Numbered from the stretch's first letter, positions 8,072 through 17,743 are shown. The stretch is 64,000 nt of DNA from Halobacterium sp. CBA1132 (GCF_001485535.1 NZ_BCMZ01000002.1:186001-250000); one strand, 5' to 3'. The notes: a model not told the origin generated them from the sequence alone. A program made the numbers and translations.

Positions 8072-9448
8072 TCAACTTACTGACTCAACTGATTGGCCCG
8101 CAGATGATTGGTCGCTCTGTTCAGTAATTCGAACCCGCTTGATACGGCTACCACCAACCCGCTCGACACTGAATTCGACGTGATTGTGGCTGAATGACTC
8201 CCCCTCTTCAACTAGCCGTCCAGCTCGATTAAAGATGAATCCCGCAATTGTTTCGAATTCCTCGCCTTCTGGGAGGTCGATGCCGAGCGCGTCGTTAACC
8301 GATTCAATATTCACATCGCCACGAGCACTGACACTTGTCTCGTCGATGACCGTAATCTCCCCCTCCTCTTCGGCACCGAGAAGCTCGCCAACGATCTCCT
8401 CGACGAGATCCTCAGTTGTGATGATTCCTTCAGTGGTGCCGAATTCATCGATGACGATAGCCATCTCGATCGGCTCACGGCGCATCTCCTCGAACAGGTC
8501 ATCCACACTCTTGCTTTCCGGTACTTGGAGAACCTCCTCGACGAAATGGTCGAGAGATTCGAGGTCGCTTTCCCCGTACCGGCACTCCCGCACCAAGTCC
8601 GAAAGTGTCACTACGCCGATGACGTTGTCCAGACTGCCTTCGTATACTGGGAGGCGCTGGTGACCACTCCGGATACACGTCGCGATCGCTTCGTCGATGT
8701 CGTCGTCTCGATTGACCGCCGTGACGTCGAGTCGCGGCGTCATCACTTCCTTCGCGATGGTGTCGTCGAATCGGAAGATTCGCTGGAACATCTCATGCTC
8801 CCCCTCGTCAAGCACTCCCTCCCGTTCGCCGGTTTCAATCATCTGCTGAATCTCTTCGCGGGTGACGTAGGAGGTGTCGATAGCCGAACGCCCGCCCGTA
8901 ACTTTGTTTATAACGCGCGTGAGGTAGTCGAAGACCACGATCAGCGGGAGCAGGATGTACTCGGCGATTTTGAGGGGTCTGGCGATGCGTAGTGCCCAGG
9001 ATTCCGTGTTTTCAACTGCGTAGGATTTGGGTGCACTCTCGCCGAACAGTAAGACCAGGGCAGTAATACCGAAGGTCGCGAAGGCGACCGATTGGCCCTG
9101 CCCAAACCCGAGCATCACCAGCAAGCCGGTTGCGATCGAGGACATCGCGATGTTGACGAGGTTGTTGCCTACGAGGATCGTCACGAGCAACCGGTGCGGG
9201 TCAGATTTCAACGCCTTCAGCGTCTGAGACCCAGGTACCCGGTCGTTGATAAGGACCTCCACGCGGTGGTCAGCCAGCGAAAACATCGCAATCTCCGACG
9301 AGGAGAAGAACGCGGAGAGCGCAGTCAGAGAGCCGATAAGGACGACCCCACCGATAGCGATGGCACTATCCGGAACGGCAACGCCACCGACTCGGACTGC
9401 CAGCGGCGCCACCTCGACCAACGATTCTGCCATCGTGGGGCCTAGCAT
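8072..9448 (-). CDS. CNNM/CorC-type membrane protein with CBS pair (putative Mg2+ or Co2+ export)
   Basis: Membrane protein of 458 residues with the standard order: an N-terminal DUF21 domain of about four membrane helices (residues 25-190), a pair of CBS domains that bind adenine nucleotides (about 210-330), and a C-terminal CorC/HlyC domain (about 350-440). Relatives are linked to magnesium or cobalt efflux. The start is only 3 bp past the stop of the oligopeptide ABC ATPase, so it is probably the last gene of that transcript, although no functional link is obvious. A second ATG 15 codons... inside the reading frame at 9433 is an alternative start. Confidence 0.9.
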   Translation of the reverse strand: MLGPTMAESLVEVAPLAVRVGGVAVPDSAIAIGGVVLIGSLTALSAFFSSSEIAMFSLADHRVEVLINDRVPGSQTLKALKSDPHRLLVTILVGNNLVNIAMSSIATGLLVMLGFGQGQSVAFATFGITALVLLFGESAPKSYAVENTESWALRIARPLKIAEYILLPLIVVFDYLTRVINKVTGGRSAIDTSYVTREEIQQMIETGEREGVLDEGEHEMFQRIFRFDDTIAKEVMTPRLDVTAVNRDDDIDEAIATCIRSGHQRLPVYEGSLDNVIGVVTLSDLVRECRYGESDLESLDHFVEEVLQVPESKSVDDLFEEMRREPIEMAIVIDEFGTTEGIITTEDLVEEIVGELLGAEEEGEITVIDETSVSARGDVNIESVNDALGIDLPEGEEFETIAGFIFNRAGRLVEEGESFSHNHVEFSVERVGGSRIKRVRITEQSDQSSAGQSVESVS

Positions 9449-9451
9449 CGA

Positions 9452-11575
9452 TTACGCCTCCTCGACCGACTCCTCAACCGGCTCTCCATCAACGCTTTGG
9501 ACCTCCTGCCCGGCGCGTTTGCGAGCGTACTGTGCCAGTAGTTCGCTCTCGACGTCCTCGACCGGGAAGTGGCAGGCTGCTTCGTGGTCGTCGTCTTTGA
9601 ACGCGGATCGTTCGGGGTTAGTCGTCCGGCATTCCTCGCTGGCTTTCGGGCACCGCGGCGCGAAATTACACCCCTCAGGGAGGTTGACCGGGTTGGGTGG
9701 TTCGCCCGGTAACAGCACCCGCTGACGATCGATGCTGGGGTCTGTTTTCGGTGATGCAGCCAGTAGCGACGCTGCATACGGGTGTTTGGGGCTTTCGACA
9801 ACTTCGCGGGTGTCGCCGGTCTCGATGACGCGGCCGAGGTACATCACCGCTAACCGGTTGGCGATCTGCGTGAGACTAGCGAGGTCGTGCGAGATGTAGA
9901 CGATGCCGATGTCGCGCTTGTCAGCCATCTCTCGCAGGATATTCAAGATGTTTGCCTTCAGCGACACGTCTAGCATCGATGCGGGCTCGTCGCAGATGAG
10001 AAGCTTCGGCTGCAATACAAGCGCCTGCGCGATGGCAACGCGCTGGCGCTCCCCACCGGATAGTTGAGCGGGCACCTGGTCGAGATATTTCTCGGGCGGG
10101 TTGAGACCAACGTCGGAGACGGTTTCTCGGACCCGTCGGTCGATGGTCTCCTTGTCGTGGCCCTGAATCTTGAGCGGTTCGGAGACGGCATCCTTGACAC
10201 GCTGGCGTGGGTTCAGCGAGTCAAACGGGTCCTGGAAGATGAACTGTACCTGCGAGCGGAACTTCTTGGTGCTCTCCTCGAGCAGGTCGTCGACAGGCGT
10301 ACCGTCGACGTAGATATCTCCGCCAGTCCGTGGTTGAAGTGCTGCGATGACTTCGCCCAGTGTGGACTTGCCACACCCTGACTCTCCCGCAACGCCGAGA
10401 ATTTCACCTTCACGGACTGTGAGGTCGACACCGTTGACGGCCTTGACGTAGTCCGGCTCGGCGCCGCGCAGGTCATCGAAGATGGACTGGGTCTGTTTGA
10501 ACCACTTTTCCAGGTCCTCGGTCTCGAGGATGACATCCCCCGCCTCACGGGACGTTTCGTCGTCTTGCTCCGTCTCTATGCCCCACGTCTCGGGGTCAGT
10601 GGCTGCCTCACGCATGTCGTCGGCTTCTTCGGGGTAGTAGCAGGCCGATAGCTGACTGCCGTTCGCGGTCAACGGCGGGTGCCCCTCTTCGCACTCTTCC
10701 GTCGAGAACGGGCACCGGTTGCGGAACACACACCCGGTCGGCTCCTCCGTCAGGTCAGGTAGTGAACCTGGGATAGAAATCGCCTGCTTGTCGAATTCGT
10801 CGACCTCCGGGAAGGCGTTCTGTAGCCCCATCGTGTAGGGGTTGGTCGGGTTCGTGAACACGTCGTAGGTCGCGCCCTGTTCCATCACCTTCCCCCCGTA
10901 GAGAACCGACACTTCGTCACACGTTTCGGCGACGACCCCTACGTCGTGGGTGATGAGTAGCATCGAACTATCGACTTCGTCCTGAATTTCTAGGAGCTTG
11001 TCGATGATCTTGTCCTGAACGATAACGTCTAGGCCAGTCGTCGGCTCGTCGGCGATGATGAGGTCTGGCTCGAGGGCGAGCGCCATCGCAATGGTGACGC
11101 GTTGACGCATTCCGCCAGAGAACTCGTGGGGGTAGTCGTTCGTCCGCGCGGGGTCCAGACCGACGATTTCGAAGACCTCGTCGACACGCTCGTTGGCCTC
11201 TGCTTTGGAGACGTCCTTGTGTTTCCGGATAGCCTGTCGGATCTGCGCACCGACGGTCATCACGGGGTCCAGTGAGTCCATCGCACTCTGTGGGATGTAG
11301 GAGATCTCTTCCCACCGCACGTCCTGCCACTCCTTCTCCGACAGATCGACCAGCTCGCGGTCTTTAAACTGGACGCTGCCCGCTTGGACTTCACCGTTGT
11401 CGTCCAGCAGACCGAGAATGGTCTTCGCGATGGTCGACTTTCCGCATCCGGACTCGCCGACGAGGCCGTAGTTGTCCTGTTCGCCGATGGAGAAGGAGAC
11501 ATCGTTGACGGCGTGGATGTCCTTCTCCGACGTTTCGTACGTGATCTTGAGGTTGTTGACTTCGAGTAGCGTCAT
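9452..11575 (-). CDS. Fused oligopeptide ABC transporter ATPase (DppD-DppF type, two ATPase domains)
   Basis: Single chain of 707 residues that supplies both ATPase domains of a peptide/nickel-type importer. The N-terminal half has Walker [10 protein letters not shown], signature SGGMRQR and DEPTTGLD; the C-terminal half has a second [17 protein letters not shown] and DEPASMLD. Each half ends with the oligopeptide C-terminal extension and its cysteine cluster (for example CVFRNRCPF and CNFAPRCP), which in some relatives ligates an iron-sulfur cluster. The ATG at 11575 overlaps the permease stop by 4 bp (ATGA); an in-frame start further upstream would lie inside the permease gene. It is the fourth gene of the operon. 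Confidence 0.95.
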   Translation of the reverse strand: MTLLEVNNLKITYETSEKDIHAVNDVSFSIGEQDNYGLVGESGCGKSTIAKTILGLLDDNGEVQAGSVQFKDRELVDLSEKEWQDVRWEEISYIPQSAMDSLDPVMTVGAQIRQAIRKHKDVSKAEANERVDEVFEIVGLDPARTNDYPHEFSGGMRQRVTIAMALALEPDLIIADEPTTGLDVIVQDKIIDKLLEIQDEVDSSMLLITHDVGVVAETCDEVSVLYGGKVMEQGATYDVFTNPTNPYTMGLQNAFPEVDEFDKQAISIPGSLPDLTEEPTGCVFRNRCPFSTEECEEGHPPLTANGSQLSACYYPEEADDMREAATDPETWGIETEQDDETSREAGDVILETEDLEKWFKQTQSIFDDLRGAEPDYVKAVNGVDLTVREGEILGVAGESGCGKSTLGEVIAALQPRTGGDIYVDGTPVDDLLEESTKKFRSQVQFIFQDPFDSLNPRQRVKDAVSEPLKIQGHDKETIDRRVRETVSDVGLNPPEKYLDQVPAQLSGGERQRVAIAQALVLQPKLLICDEPASMLDVSLKANILNILREMADKRDIGIVYISHDLASLTQIANRLAVMYLGRVIETGDTREVVESPKHPYAASLLAASPKTDPSIDRQRVLLPGEPPNPVNLPEGCNFAPRCPKASEECRTTNPERSAFKDDDHEAACHFPVEDVESELLAQYARKRAGQEVQSVDGEPVEESVEEA

Positions 11576-12492
11576 TCTTGCTCCGTTTGCAGATCCGGAT
11601 TGACTAGTTCCTCGAACGCGCGGCCGACTAGGAAGACGGCGGTCGTAACGGCTGCAATACCGAGGGCTGGCGGGAGGACCCACCACCACGCAACCCGCAT
11701 CGCACCTGCGCGGAAGACCTGCTCGAGCATCCGCCCCCAGGAGGTCATCGTCGGGTCACCGAAGCCGAGGAACGCCAGCGACGCGCCAGCAACAATCGAC
11801 CAACCGAACGCGTAAGCGGTGTAGAGGAACCCGATACCGAGCACGTTCGGGGCAACGTGCAGGAACATCGTCCGCATGTGCCCCGCGCCTCGTGCTCGCG
11901 CGGATTTGACGAAGGTCCGCTCTTTGACGGTCATGACCTCGGATCGGATGACCCGTGCGGGCATCTTCCAGAGGAAGACGACGAGCACGGCGGTGATTAG
12001 CCAGATGTTCGGGGAGACGAACGAGAGGATGACCAGCGCCATCGGTAGGAACGGGAGCGCGAACGTCAGGTCGGTCAGCCGCATCAGCACCTCGTCGACA
12101 CGGCCACCGAAGTACCCGCTCGTGAGACCCACGAGGAAGCCCAGCACGCCGGTGCCGATGCCGCCGAACAGCCCCACAATTAGCGTCGGGCGTGCACCCG
12201 CGAGGAACTGGCTGAAGATGTCCTTCCCGTAGGACGTCGTTCCCATCGGTGCCTTCGCGGTAGGGCTTTCGAGACGCATCATCGACCCACCGGAGCGCAT
12301 CGTATGCTCGATGGGATGATGGGGTGCCAGATACGGGCCGAACAAGCCAATAAAGACGAACGCCATGATGATGGCGAAGCCGATTTTGGCTGAAGTGTCT
12401 TCGAGAACCACTCTCAAAGTACTACCAGCCCGCGACAGTTCTTCTCGAAGGCGATCTTTCGCGGTTTCGACGTCAAGTGCGTATCCCAACAT
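11572..12492 (-). CDS. Oligopeptide-type ABC permease, DppC family
   Basis: Inner-membrane permease subunit of 306 residues, with one N-terminal membrane helix, a long extracellular loop and the five-helix BPD_transp_1 domain. The coupling-helix motif appears as VKSARARGAG. It pairs with the DppB-type subunit upstream, whose stop codon overlaps this start by one base (TAATG), while its own stop overlaps the ATPase start. Together they form a heterodimeric pore for whatever the permuted binding protein delivers. Confidence 0.94.
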   Translation of the reverse strand: MLGYALDVETAKDRLREELSRAGSTLRVVLEDTSAKIGFAIIMAFVFIGLFGPYLAPHHPIEHTMRSGGSMMRLESPTAKAPMGTTSYGKDIFSQFLAGARPTLIVGLFGGIGTGVLGFLVGLTSGYFGGRVDEVLMRLTDLTFALPFLPMALVILSFVSPNIWLITAVLVVFLWKMPARVIRSEVMTVKERTFVKSARARGAGHMRTMFLHVAPNVLGIGFLYTAYAFGWSIVAGASLAFLGFGDPTMTSWGRMLEQVFRAGAMRVAWWWVLPPALGIAAVTTAVFLVGRAFEELVNPDLQTEQE

Positions 12493-13475
12493 TAGACATC
12501 ACCTGCTTCGACGGTCGGATCCAGTTTCGCGTAGGCGATGTCCGCTGCGAGGTTCATCACGATGACAGCAAGCGCCATGATGAACACCGCGGCCTGCACC
12601 GTCGGGTAGTCCTGGTTGAGGATCGCTTGGACGAGCGCCCGACCAATACCCGGCCATGCGAACACCACTTCAAGCGTGATGACGCCCTGGAAGAGCATCC
12701 CGGTCCGGAGCGCGAAGTACGTCACGAGCGGGAGCAGCGAGTTGCGCCCGGCACGAGCTAGCTGTTCCATCTCCGACAGGCCCTTGGCCCGGTGGAGCTT
12801 GAGGAACTCCGAACCCTTGCGCTCGACGACGGAGTTCCGCGCGAGCATGAGGAAGTCCCCGCTGTAAAACAGCACCGTGGCCGTGAACGGGAGGATGTAG
12901 TGCTTCAGGAAGTCAATCGAAATGTACGTGTTCGTCAATCCCTTCGGGTTCGCGATTGGGCTCCGCATTCCGAACGCTGGGAACCAGCCTAACCCGTAGG
13001 AGAAGATGATTAACAGGAGGATGCCGGTGACGAAAATCGGGGTGGCGCGGAAGAACGTCGTTGAGATGATGCCGACTTTCTCGAACCACGATCCGCGGTT
13101 CCAGCCGGCATACATCCCGGCGAGGGAACTTACGACTGCGGTCGTTACCAATGCGGGCAGGAGCAACACCAGCGTGTTCGTCAGTGCAGGCCCGAGAATC
13201 GACCAGACCGGCCGCTGTTGGGTGAGCGAGAGCCCGAACTGGAACGTGAACAGGTTCTGGATGTATTTCAGGTACTGGACCCAGATCGGCTCATCGAGGC
13301 CATACATCGCGCGCAGCTCCGCTACCTGTTCCGGTGTTAGTGACCCGGAAGCGACAAGCCCGCTGAACGGGTCGCTGGGCAGGAATCGCAGCGTCGCGAA
13401 GATGATACTGACGGCCACCAGGGTCAATAGCGCGGCGATCGCCGTCCGTTTGATTAGGAATCTTCGAAAACTCAT
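12492..13475 (-). CDS. Oligopeptide-type ABC permease, DppB family
   Basis: Permease subunit of 327 residues with the DppB N-terminal helix (a basic MSFRRFLIKR start, then a hydrophobic stretch), the periplasm-facing domain holding SLTPEQVAELRAMYGLD, and the transport domain with the coupling motif LHRAKGLSE. It starts 15 bp after the binding-protein gene ends. With DppC-type and fused ATPase genes it makes a complete importer. Substrate class (peptide, nickel chelate, glycoside) cannot be decided from permease sequence alone. Confidence 0.94.
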   Translation of the reverse strand: MSFRRFLIKRTAIAALLTLVAVSIIFATLRFLPSDPFSGLVASGSLTPEQVAELRAMYGLDEPIWVQYLKYIQNLFTFQFGLSLTQQRPVWSILGPALTNTLVLLLPALVTTAVVSSLAGMYAGWNRGSWFEKVGIISTTFFRATPIFVTGILLLIIFSYGLGWFPAFGMRSPIANPKGLTNTYISIDFLKHYILPFTATVLFYSGDFLMLARNSVVERKGSEFLKLHRAKGLSEMEQLARAGRNSLLPLVTYFALRTGMLFQGVITLEVVFAWPGIGRALVQAILNQDYPTVQAAVFIMALAVIVMNLAADIAYAKLDPTVEAGDV

Positions 13476-13490
13476 GTTGTGCGATGGTGC

Positions 13491-15413
13491 TTACGAGAAG
13501 TCGGGCTGGTCAAGCTCGGAGCGCGTTGCGTGGCCGTGCTCGACGCGCTCGTCGAAGGCCTCCCAGGCGTCACCTTCCGGCCAAACGAGCATGTCGTTGC
13601 TGGTGAACGTGTAGCCCGCCTGCTCGAGCATCGTCTTGGCCTGCTCGGGGTTGTATTCGTAGGGCTCGGTCTCCCCGTAGAAGGGCGTCATCAGTGGAGT
13701 GAGTAGGTTTTGGCCGTCGATAGCCTGTCCCTGTCCGGAGAGGACGTTGTCGACGAAGCTCTGTTTGTCGAAGGCGTGGCTCAGTGCGACACGGAACGTC
13801 TTGTCTCGGAACAGCGGAACGATGTGATTGAGGTGGACGTCTGTGGGAACGTAGTTCCGCGAGGTCTGTTTCTCGACGCCGTCGGCCTGTGCCGCGCGGT
13901 TAGCTTGCTGGTTGGAGACCGTCATCCCGATAGCGTCGATGTCGCCAGACTGCATCGCGCCGATAAGCGTCGAGACGTTCCCGACGTTGACCTCGACCAT
14001 CTCGTCGATGCCGTCGCCGGGGACGAAGTGTTCCTCGCCGACGAGTTCCCGCCGCGTGTCCTCGTCCCACAGCCAGTGGTCGTCGTGTTTCGAGAGGCGC
14101 AGCTCTTGGCCCTGCGACCAGTTCTCGAACTGGAACGGACCGGTCCCGATGGGGTTGTCGGGGTTGTACTCGGAAGGATTGTCGACGTCCTCCCAGCGGT
14201 GCTTGGGAATGATGGCACTGCGGACAGCGCGCTGGGTGACGAACGAGGCGTCGGGCTCAGTGAGGTTGAACCGCACGCGGCCGCCGCCGCTGGTCGAGAC
14301 CACTTCGACGCTCTCGATGGTCCGGTAGAACGGGCCCTGCTGGGGCGCAGTGTGCTGTTTGTACTGTTCGACGCTGAACTTGACGTCCTCGGGAGTGAAC
14401 GATTCGCCGTCGTGCCACGTCACTCCCTCCCGGAGGTCCATTTCGACGGTAGTGTCGTCGACAACCTCGTGGCCGGTCGCCAAACCGGGGACAATCTCCA
14501 GTTGTGGTGAGGCGTCATACAGCCCGTCGTAGACGTTCAAGAGGCGCTTCTCTTCCATCCCACCGGTCGACCAGGGGAGATTCGTCCCCTGCATGCCGGC
14601 GGTAACGCCTTTGACCCACGTCGTTGAGTCGCCCCGCGGCTGAAGGTTCACCTGCGTCCAGATGAACGAGTCCCGGGTCGTCCCGTTACCGGGCGTGGGG
14701 ACGTACCCTTCCCAGTTTGCCGTGTTGGCGACGTTGATGACGTCGGGGAAGTTTGCGGCGATGATGTAGGCGTCCTCGCTGAGCTTGCGCTGGATTTCGT
14801 GACAGATTTCGGCCCGTGCTTGCTGGTCGCCAATCGTCTGGGCCTGCTCGTCAAGCAGCTCAGTGATCTCGTCGTTCTTGTAGTTGTAGTAGTTCCCCCC
14901 GGTCTCCGGGTGGGCACGCATCAGGAACGGATTCGGGTCGAGTCCGCGCTGGGGGTCGGGCCCGTGGAGGTTCATCACGACCGGGGCCGGATGACCGATG
15001 TCGGCCCGCCAGAACTCACCGTAGCGCGTGCTTGGCTGGACGTTAACGAGATTGGTTGGCACCCCGATGGAGTTGAACGAATCTTGGACCGTCAAGGCGA
15101 ACTCGCGCATCCACGGCGTCTCCGACTGCGCGAAATGGGTCGTGACCGACGGGACCGACTGGCCCTCGACCGCCGTGTACTCGAACTGGACCGCCTCGTC
15201 GTTGGCTGACACACCTTTCGTCTCGACAGGCCACTCCTCCCAGAACCGCGATTCGATGGAGCGACCATCGCCACTGGGCTGGTCATTGCTACTTTGGTTG
15301 CCGTTGCCACCGCAGCCGGCTAACGCCGAAATCCCCGTTGCGCTCGCGACGCTGATGAATCGCCGACGCGACACCTCTCCTTTCGTGACTTCGAGCGGTT
15401 TTTCTCGCGACAT
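13491..15413 (-). CDS. Tat lipoprotein substrate-binding protein, SBP family 5, apparently circularly permuted
   Basis: Extracytoplasmic receptor of the operon, 640 residues. A twin-arginine signal (SRRRF, residues 15-19) ends in the lipobox LAGC, so Cys34 is the lipid anchor. The order of segments is abnormal. Residues about 75-235 match what is normally the C-terminal part of family 5 proteins (MREFALTVQDSFNSIGVP, then NYYNYKNDEITELLDEQ, IQRKLSEDAYII). Residues about 245-640 match the normal N-terminal and middle part (VYDGLYDASP, REGVTWHDGESFTPEDV, GTGPFQFENW, FRVALSHAFDKQ) and stop just after the AGYTF segment, where the C-terminal part would normally follow. The ATG at 15413 puts the twin arginine near the N-terminus; a TTG at 15467 is less likely. 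Confidence 0.9.
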   Translation of the reverse strand: MSREKPLEVTKGEVSRRRFISVASATGISALAGCGGNGNQSSNDQPSGDGRSIESRFWEEWPVETKGVSANDEAVQFEYTAVEGQSVPSVTTHFAQSETPWMREFALTVQDSFNSIGVPTNLVNVQPSTRYGEFWRADIGHPAPVVMNLHGPDPQRGLDPNPFLMRAHPETGGNYYNYKNDEITELLDEQAQTIGDQQARAEICHEIQRKLSEDAYIIAANFPDVINVANTANWEGYVPTPGNGTTRDSFIWTQVNLQPRGDSTTWVKGVTAGMQGTNLPWSTGGMEEKRLLNVYDGLYDASPQLEIVPGLATGHEVVDDTTVEMDLREGVTWHDGESFTPEDVKFSVEQYKQHTAPQQGPFYRTIESVEVVSTSGGGRVRFNLTEPDASFVTQRAVRSAIIPKHRWEDVDNPSEYNPDNPIGTGPFQFENWSQGQELRLSKHDDHWLWDEDTRRELVGEEHFVPGDGIDEMVEVNVGNVSTLIGAMQSGDIDAIGMTVSNQQANRAAQADGVEKQTSRNYVPTDVHLNHIVPLFRDKTFRVALSHAFDKQSFVDNVLSGQGQAIDGQNLLTPLMTPFYGETEPYEYNPEQAKTMLEQAGYTFTSNDMLVWPEGDAWEAFDERVEHGHATRSELDQPDFS

Positions 15414-15478
15414 TCCACTCCCTTCTTTCTCCCATACCTGCCTGAACTTGGCCCCGAAATCCGACAATCATCATCATT

Positions 15479-15487
15479 CTTTATATG
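15479..15487 (-). promoter_or_regulatory. TATA box of the oligopeptide ABC operon
   Basis: On the minus strand the stretch CATATAAAG is a good archaeal TATA element. Transcription would begin near 15458, giving a leader of about 45 nt before the ATG at 15413. The whole stretch 15414-15775 between this operon and the Bat-like gene contains no gene I can support. Confidence 0.5.
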
Positions 15488-15775
15488 GGAATACGTATCA
15501 TGGCACACCATCGTTCGGATAACAACCCGAATAGTGGGCAACAACCCGCGCCCACAAGTCAGGGCTCGGCAAGCCACACAGTCTCCCCAACAGCGAGTCA
15601 ATCGAAGCGAACGACCGGTTCGCGGCTACCGAAGCCACCGTCAGGACAAACGAACCGGCGGCCACACGTCTCGGTAATGGTAGCCACCAACAGCAGTAGA
15701 TGCCGGAATATTCCGCGCGCATGGACGAAACGCTCGTACCGTCACTGGAGACGAGTTACCACAGCACCGGCGAAC

Positions 15776-16483
15776 TCAACCGGTCTCGTTCGTGTCTTGG
15801 TCGCCGGAGAAGATCAGGTCAAACAACTGGTTTTCCGCGAGTCGTAGACGTTCACTGAGCGTCGACTGGGCGATGCCAAGTTCGGTCGCGATGTCGTCTG
15901 CCGACGCTTGACGTGGCGTTTCAAAGTATCCCAATTCGTGGGCAGTTTGGAGGACGTTTAGCTGATCGCGGGTGAGTTCGTTTCTGACCACGCGGCCGAG
16001 CTGGCCACTTCCTAGCGGCGCACCCGTCGTCTCAACCTGATTCACGCTCAGGAGCTCGAATTCCCCGAACTGTTCTTGCAGTTTATCGGCGAGTCGCTGG
16101 AAATCGTCCCACTCAGCAACCGTGGCGACACCATTAAAGCAGTCCGGAGTGAGCACTAACCGATTCGGAATTGCCTTCTCTCGCAGAATCAGACCCAGGA
16201 GGAATGGATACGGTTCGTGAGCGACCACCGTCAGCCGGTATGCCTGCTGGTCGCTTTGGTCGTCGGAGACCCGCTCGGAGTAGAATAGCTCGACCCGTGA
16301 AAGGGATGCCAGCGCTGCCTCCGGATCGAACGTGCTCTCCGAGATAACTAGTAGTGACTCGATCCAGTCGCCTTCGGCGGCGTAAAAGGCGTTCTCGAAC
16401 TCGATACGCCGTATTTCCGGGATTTCTGACGCGAGCAGGTCAGCAACCCCGGACCGCTTCGTCTCAAATTCGATGCGAAGAAT
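15776..16483 (-). CDS. Bat-like helix-turn-helix regulator (HTH-10 family), apparent AUU start
   Basis: DNA-binding regulator of the bacterio-opsin activator class, about 235 residues. The C-terminal HTH-10 domain is clear: LTRDQLNVLQTAHELGYF, then ASADDIATELGIAQSTLSERL. The first ATG, GTG or TTG in frame is a GTG at 16228, which would leave 150 residues, but family-like sequence (RIEFETKRSGVADLL, IPEIRRIEF) continues upstream to about 16483 before a TGA at 16492. The only plausible start is AUU at 16483, preceded at 6 nt by GGTGA, a good match to the anti-Shine-Dalgarno end of haloarchaeal 16S rRNA. Alternatively the true ATG was lost and the gene is decaying. It may control the adjacent transport or acid-use genes. 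Confidence 0.75.
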   Translation of the reverse strand: MLRIEFETKRSGVADLLASEIPEIRRIEFENAFYAAEGDWIESLLVISESTFDPEAALASLSRVELFYSERVSDDQSDQQAYRLTVVAHEPYPFLLGLILREKAIPNRLVLTPDCFNGVATVAEWDDFQRLADKLQEQFGEFELLSVNQVETTGAPLGSGQLGRVVRNELTRDQLNVLQTAHELGYFETPRQASADDIATELGIAQSTLSERLRLAENQLFDLIFSGDQDTNETG

Positions 16484-16495
16484 ATTGAATCACCC
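16484..16495 (-). promoter_or_regulatory. Shine-Dalgarno-like GGTGA before an AUU start
   Basis: The minus strand reads GGTGATTCAAT directly before ATT at 16483. GGTGAT is complementary to the 3' end of 16S rRNA and the spacing is typical. Its presence decides in favour of the long reading of the Bat-like gene, since the frame has no ATG, GTG or TTG between its upstream stop and base 16228. Confidence 0.45.
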
Positions 16496-16666
16496 TGGCT
16501 CACCGCTATCGCTCCCGTTCTCACGACGTACAATAAATCTATTCAATTATTATTACAAATACAACAGAACCATCTCGTCAACCGGCGCCGACTGACCTCT
16601 ACAGCATCCAGAGGGAGCCCACCAGCCGATTCCGGAAACTTCCACTTCAGCAGACCTTTCGCCGGA

Positions 16667-17743
16667 TTACAGGCGCGATTGCAGGTCTTTGATGGCCGCC
16701 TCAGTTCCCGCGTCACCGCCGAGGTCTGGGGTCCGTGGAGCGGACTGGTCAGCCAGCTGGTCGGTGACGGCGCTCCAAAGTGCATTAGCGGCGGTTACTT
16801 CTCCGACATCCTCGAGTAGCATCGACCACGAAAGGACGGATGCCAACGGATTCGCAACTCCCTCACCGACGATGTCGGGCGCGCTCCCGTGAACGGGCTC
16901 GAACATTGACGGATACTCGTCACCCGGATGGATATTTCCGGATGGTGCGAGGCCCATACTCCCGGTGATTTGGGCGCCGATGTCGGTCAAGATGTCTCCG
17001 AAAAGGTTCGAGGCGACGAGGACATCGAACTCGTGAGGGCGCCGAATTAAGTCCATCGAGGCCGCATCAACCAGCAATCGCTCGACAGTCACATCGGGAT
17101 ATTCCTCGCTCACTTCCTCAACGATATCATCCCAGAACACCATACTGTGGGCCTGTGCGTTGGATTTGGTGATACTAGTGAGGTGCCCCTCACGTTCGGC
17201 CGCCGCTTGGAACGCCGCGCGAACGATGCGTTCTGTTCCCCGTCGGGTAAACAGCGCTGACTGAATCGCCGTCTCATGATTGAGGGAACGGTGTTCGCGA
17301 CCTCCAATATCGGCGTATTCGCCTTCCGTGTTTTCCCGGTAGACTACGAAGTCGATTTCGCCGGCTTCGTATCCCTTGAGTGGACTCTCGATACCTTCAA
17401 AAAGGACGTTCGGCCGCTTGCAGACGTATTGGTCGAGTCCTTTTCGGATAGGCAGCAAGAGACCGTGGAGTGTCACGTGGTCGGGGACCTCGGGGTGGCC
17501 AACGGCTCCCAGAAAAATCGAATCGGCGTCGGCAAGCTGAGAGAGTCCGTCCTCAGGCATCATCTCCCCATGTTCGAGGTAATACTCGGTCCCCCAGTCA
17601 CGCCGGATAATATCGAATTCGAACCCGTAGTCGTCGGCCACATCCCGGAAAAGCGGGAGGGCCGCGTCAACGACTTCCGGTCCGATGCCGTCGCCGGGAA
17701 TCAGTTCGATGTCGTACGTCGTTGTGGTCTGGTCTTCGGTCAT
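16667..17743 (-). CDS. Tartrate/D-malate dehydrogenase-type decarboxylating dehydrogenase (DmlA/TtuC group)
   Basis: NAD- and Mn2+-dependent beta-decarboxylating dehydrogenase, 358 residues, cytoplasmic. It belongs to the isopropylmalate/isocitrate dehydrogenase superfamily (GDGIGPE near the start; YRENTEGEYADIGGR; ITKSNA; SNLFGDILTDIGA; FEPVHGSAPDIVG). The segment DQYVCKRPNVLFEGIESPL and the length fit the D-malate/tartrate dehydrogenase group better than LeuB or isocitrate dehydrogenase. The ATG at 17743 starts the family-like sequence; the longer form from 17803 adds residues with no homology. It lies in a run of minus-strand genes for organic acid uptake and activation, which supports a role in hydroxy-acid catabolism. 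Confidence 0.85.
   Translation of the reverse strand: MTEDQTTTTYDIELIPGDGIGPEVVDAALPLFRDVADDYGFEFDIIRRDWGTEYYLEHGEMMPEDGLSQLADADSIFLGAVGHPEVPDHVTLHGLLLPIRKGLDQYVCKRPNVLFEGIESPLKGYEAGEIDFVVYRENTEGEYADIGGREHRSLNHETAIQSALFTRRGTERIVRAAFQAAAEREGHLTSITKSNAQAHSMVFWDDIVEEVSEEYPDVTVERLLVDAASMDLIRRPHEFDVLVASNLFGDILTDIGAQITGSMGLAPSGNIHPGDEYPSMFEPVHGSAPDIVGEGVANPLASVLSWSMLLEDVGEVTAANALWSAVTDQLADQSAPRTPDLGGDAGTEAAIKDLQSRL

Noticed and set aside
15414-15467. Longer start (TTG) for the substrate-binding protein
   Set aside because: It would put the twin-arginine motif 33 residues from the start and begins almost at the predicted transcription start; the ATG at 15413 fits better.
16228-16230. GTG at 16228 as the start of the Bat-like regulator
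   Set aside because: It would discard about 85 codons of clear coding-like sequence upstream and has no Shine-Dalgarno or TATA signal at a suitable distance.
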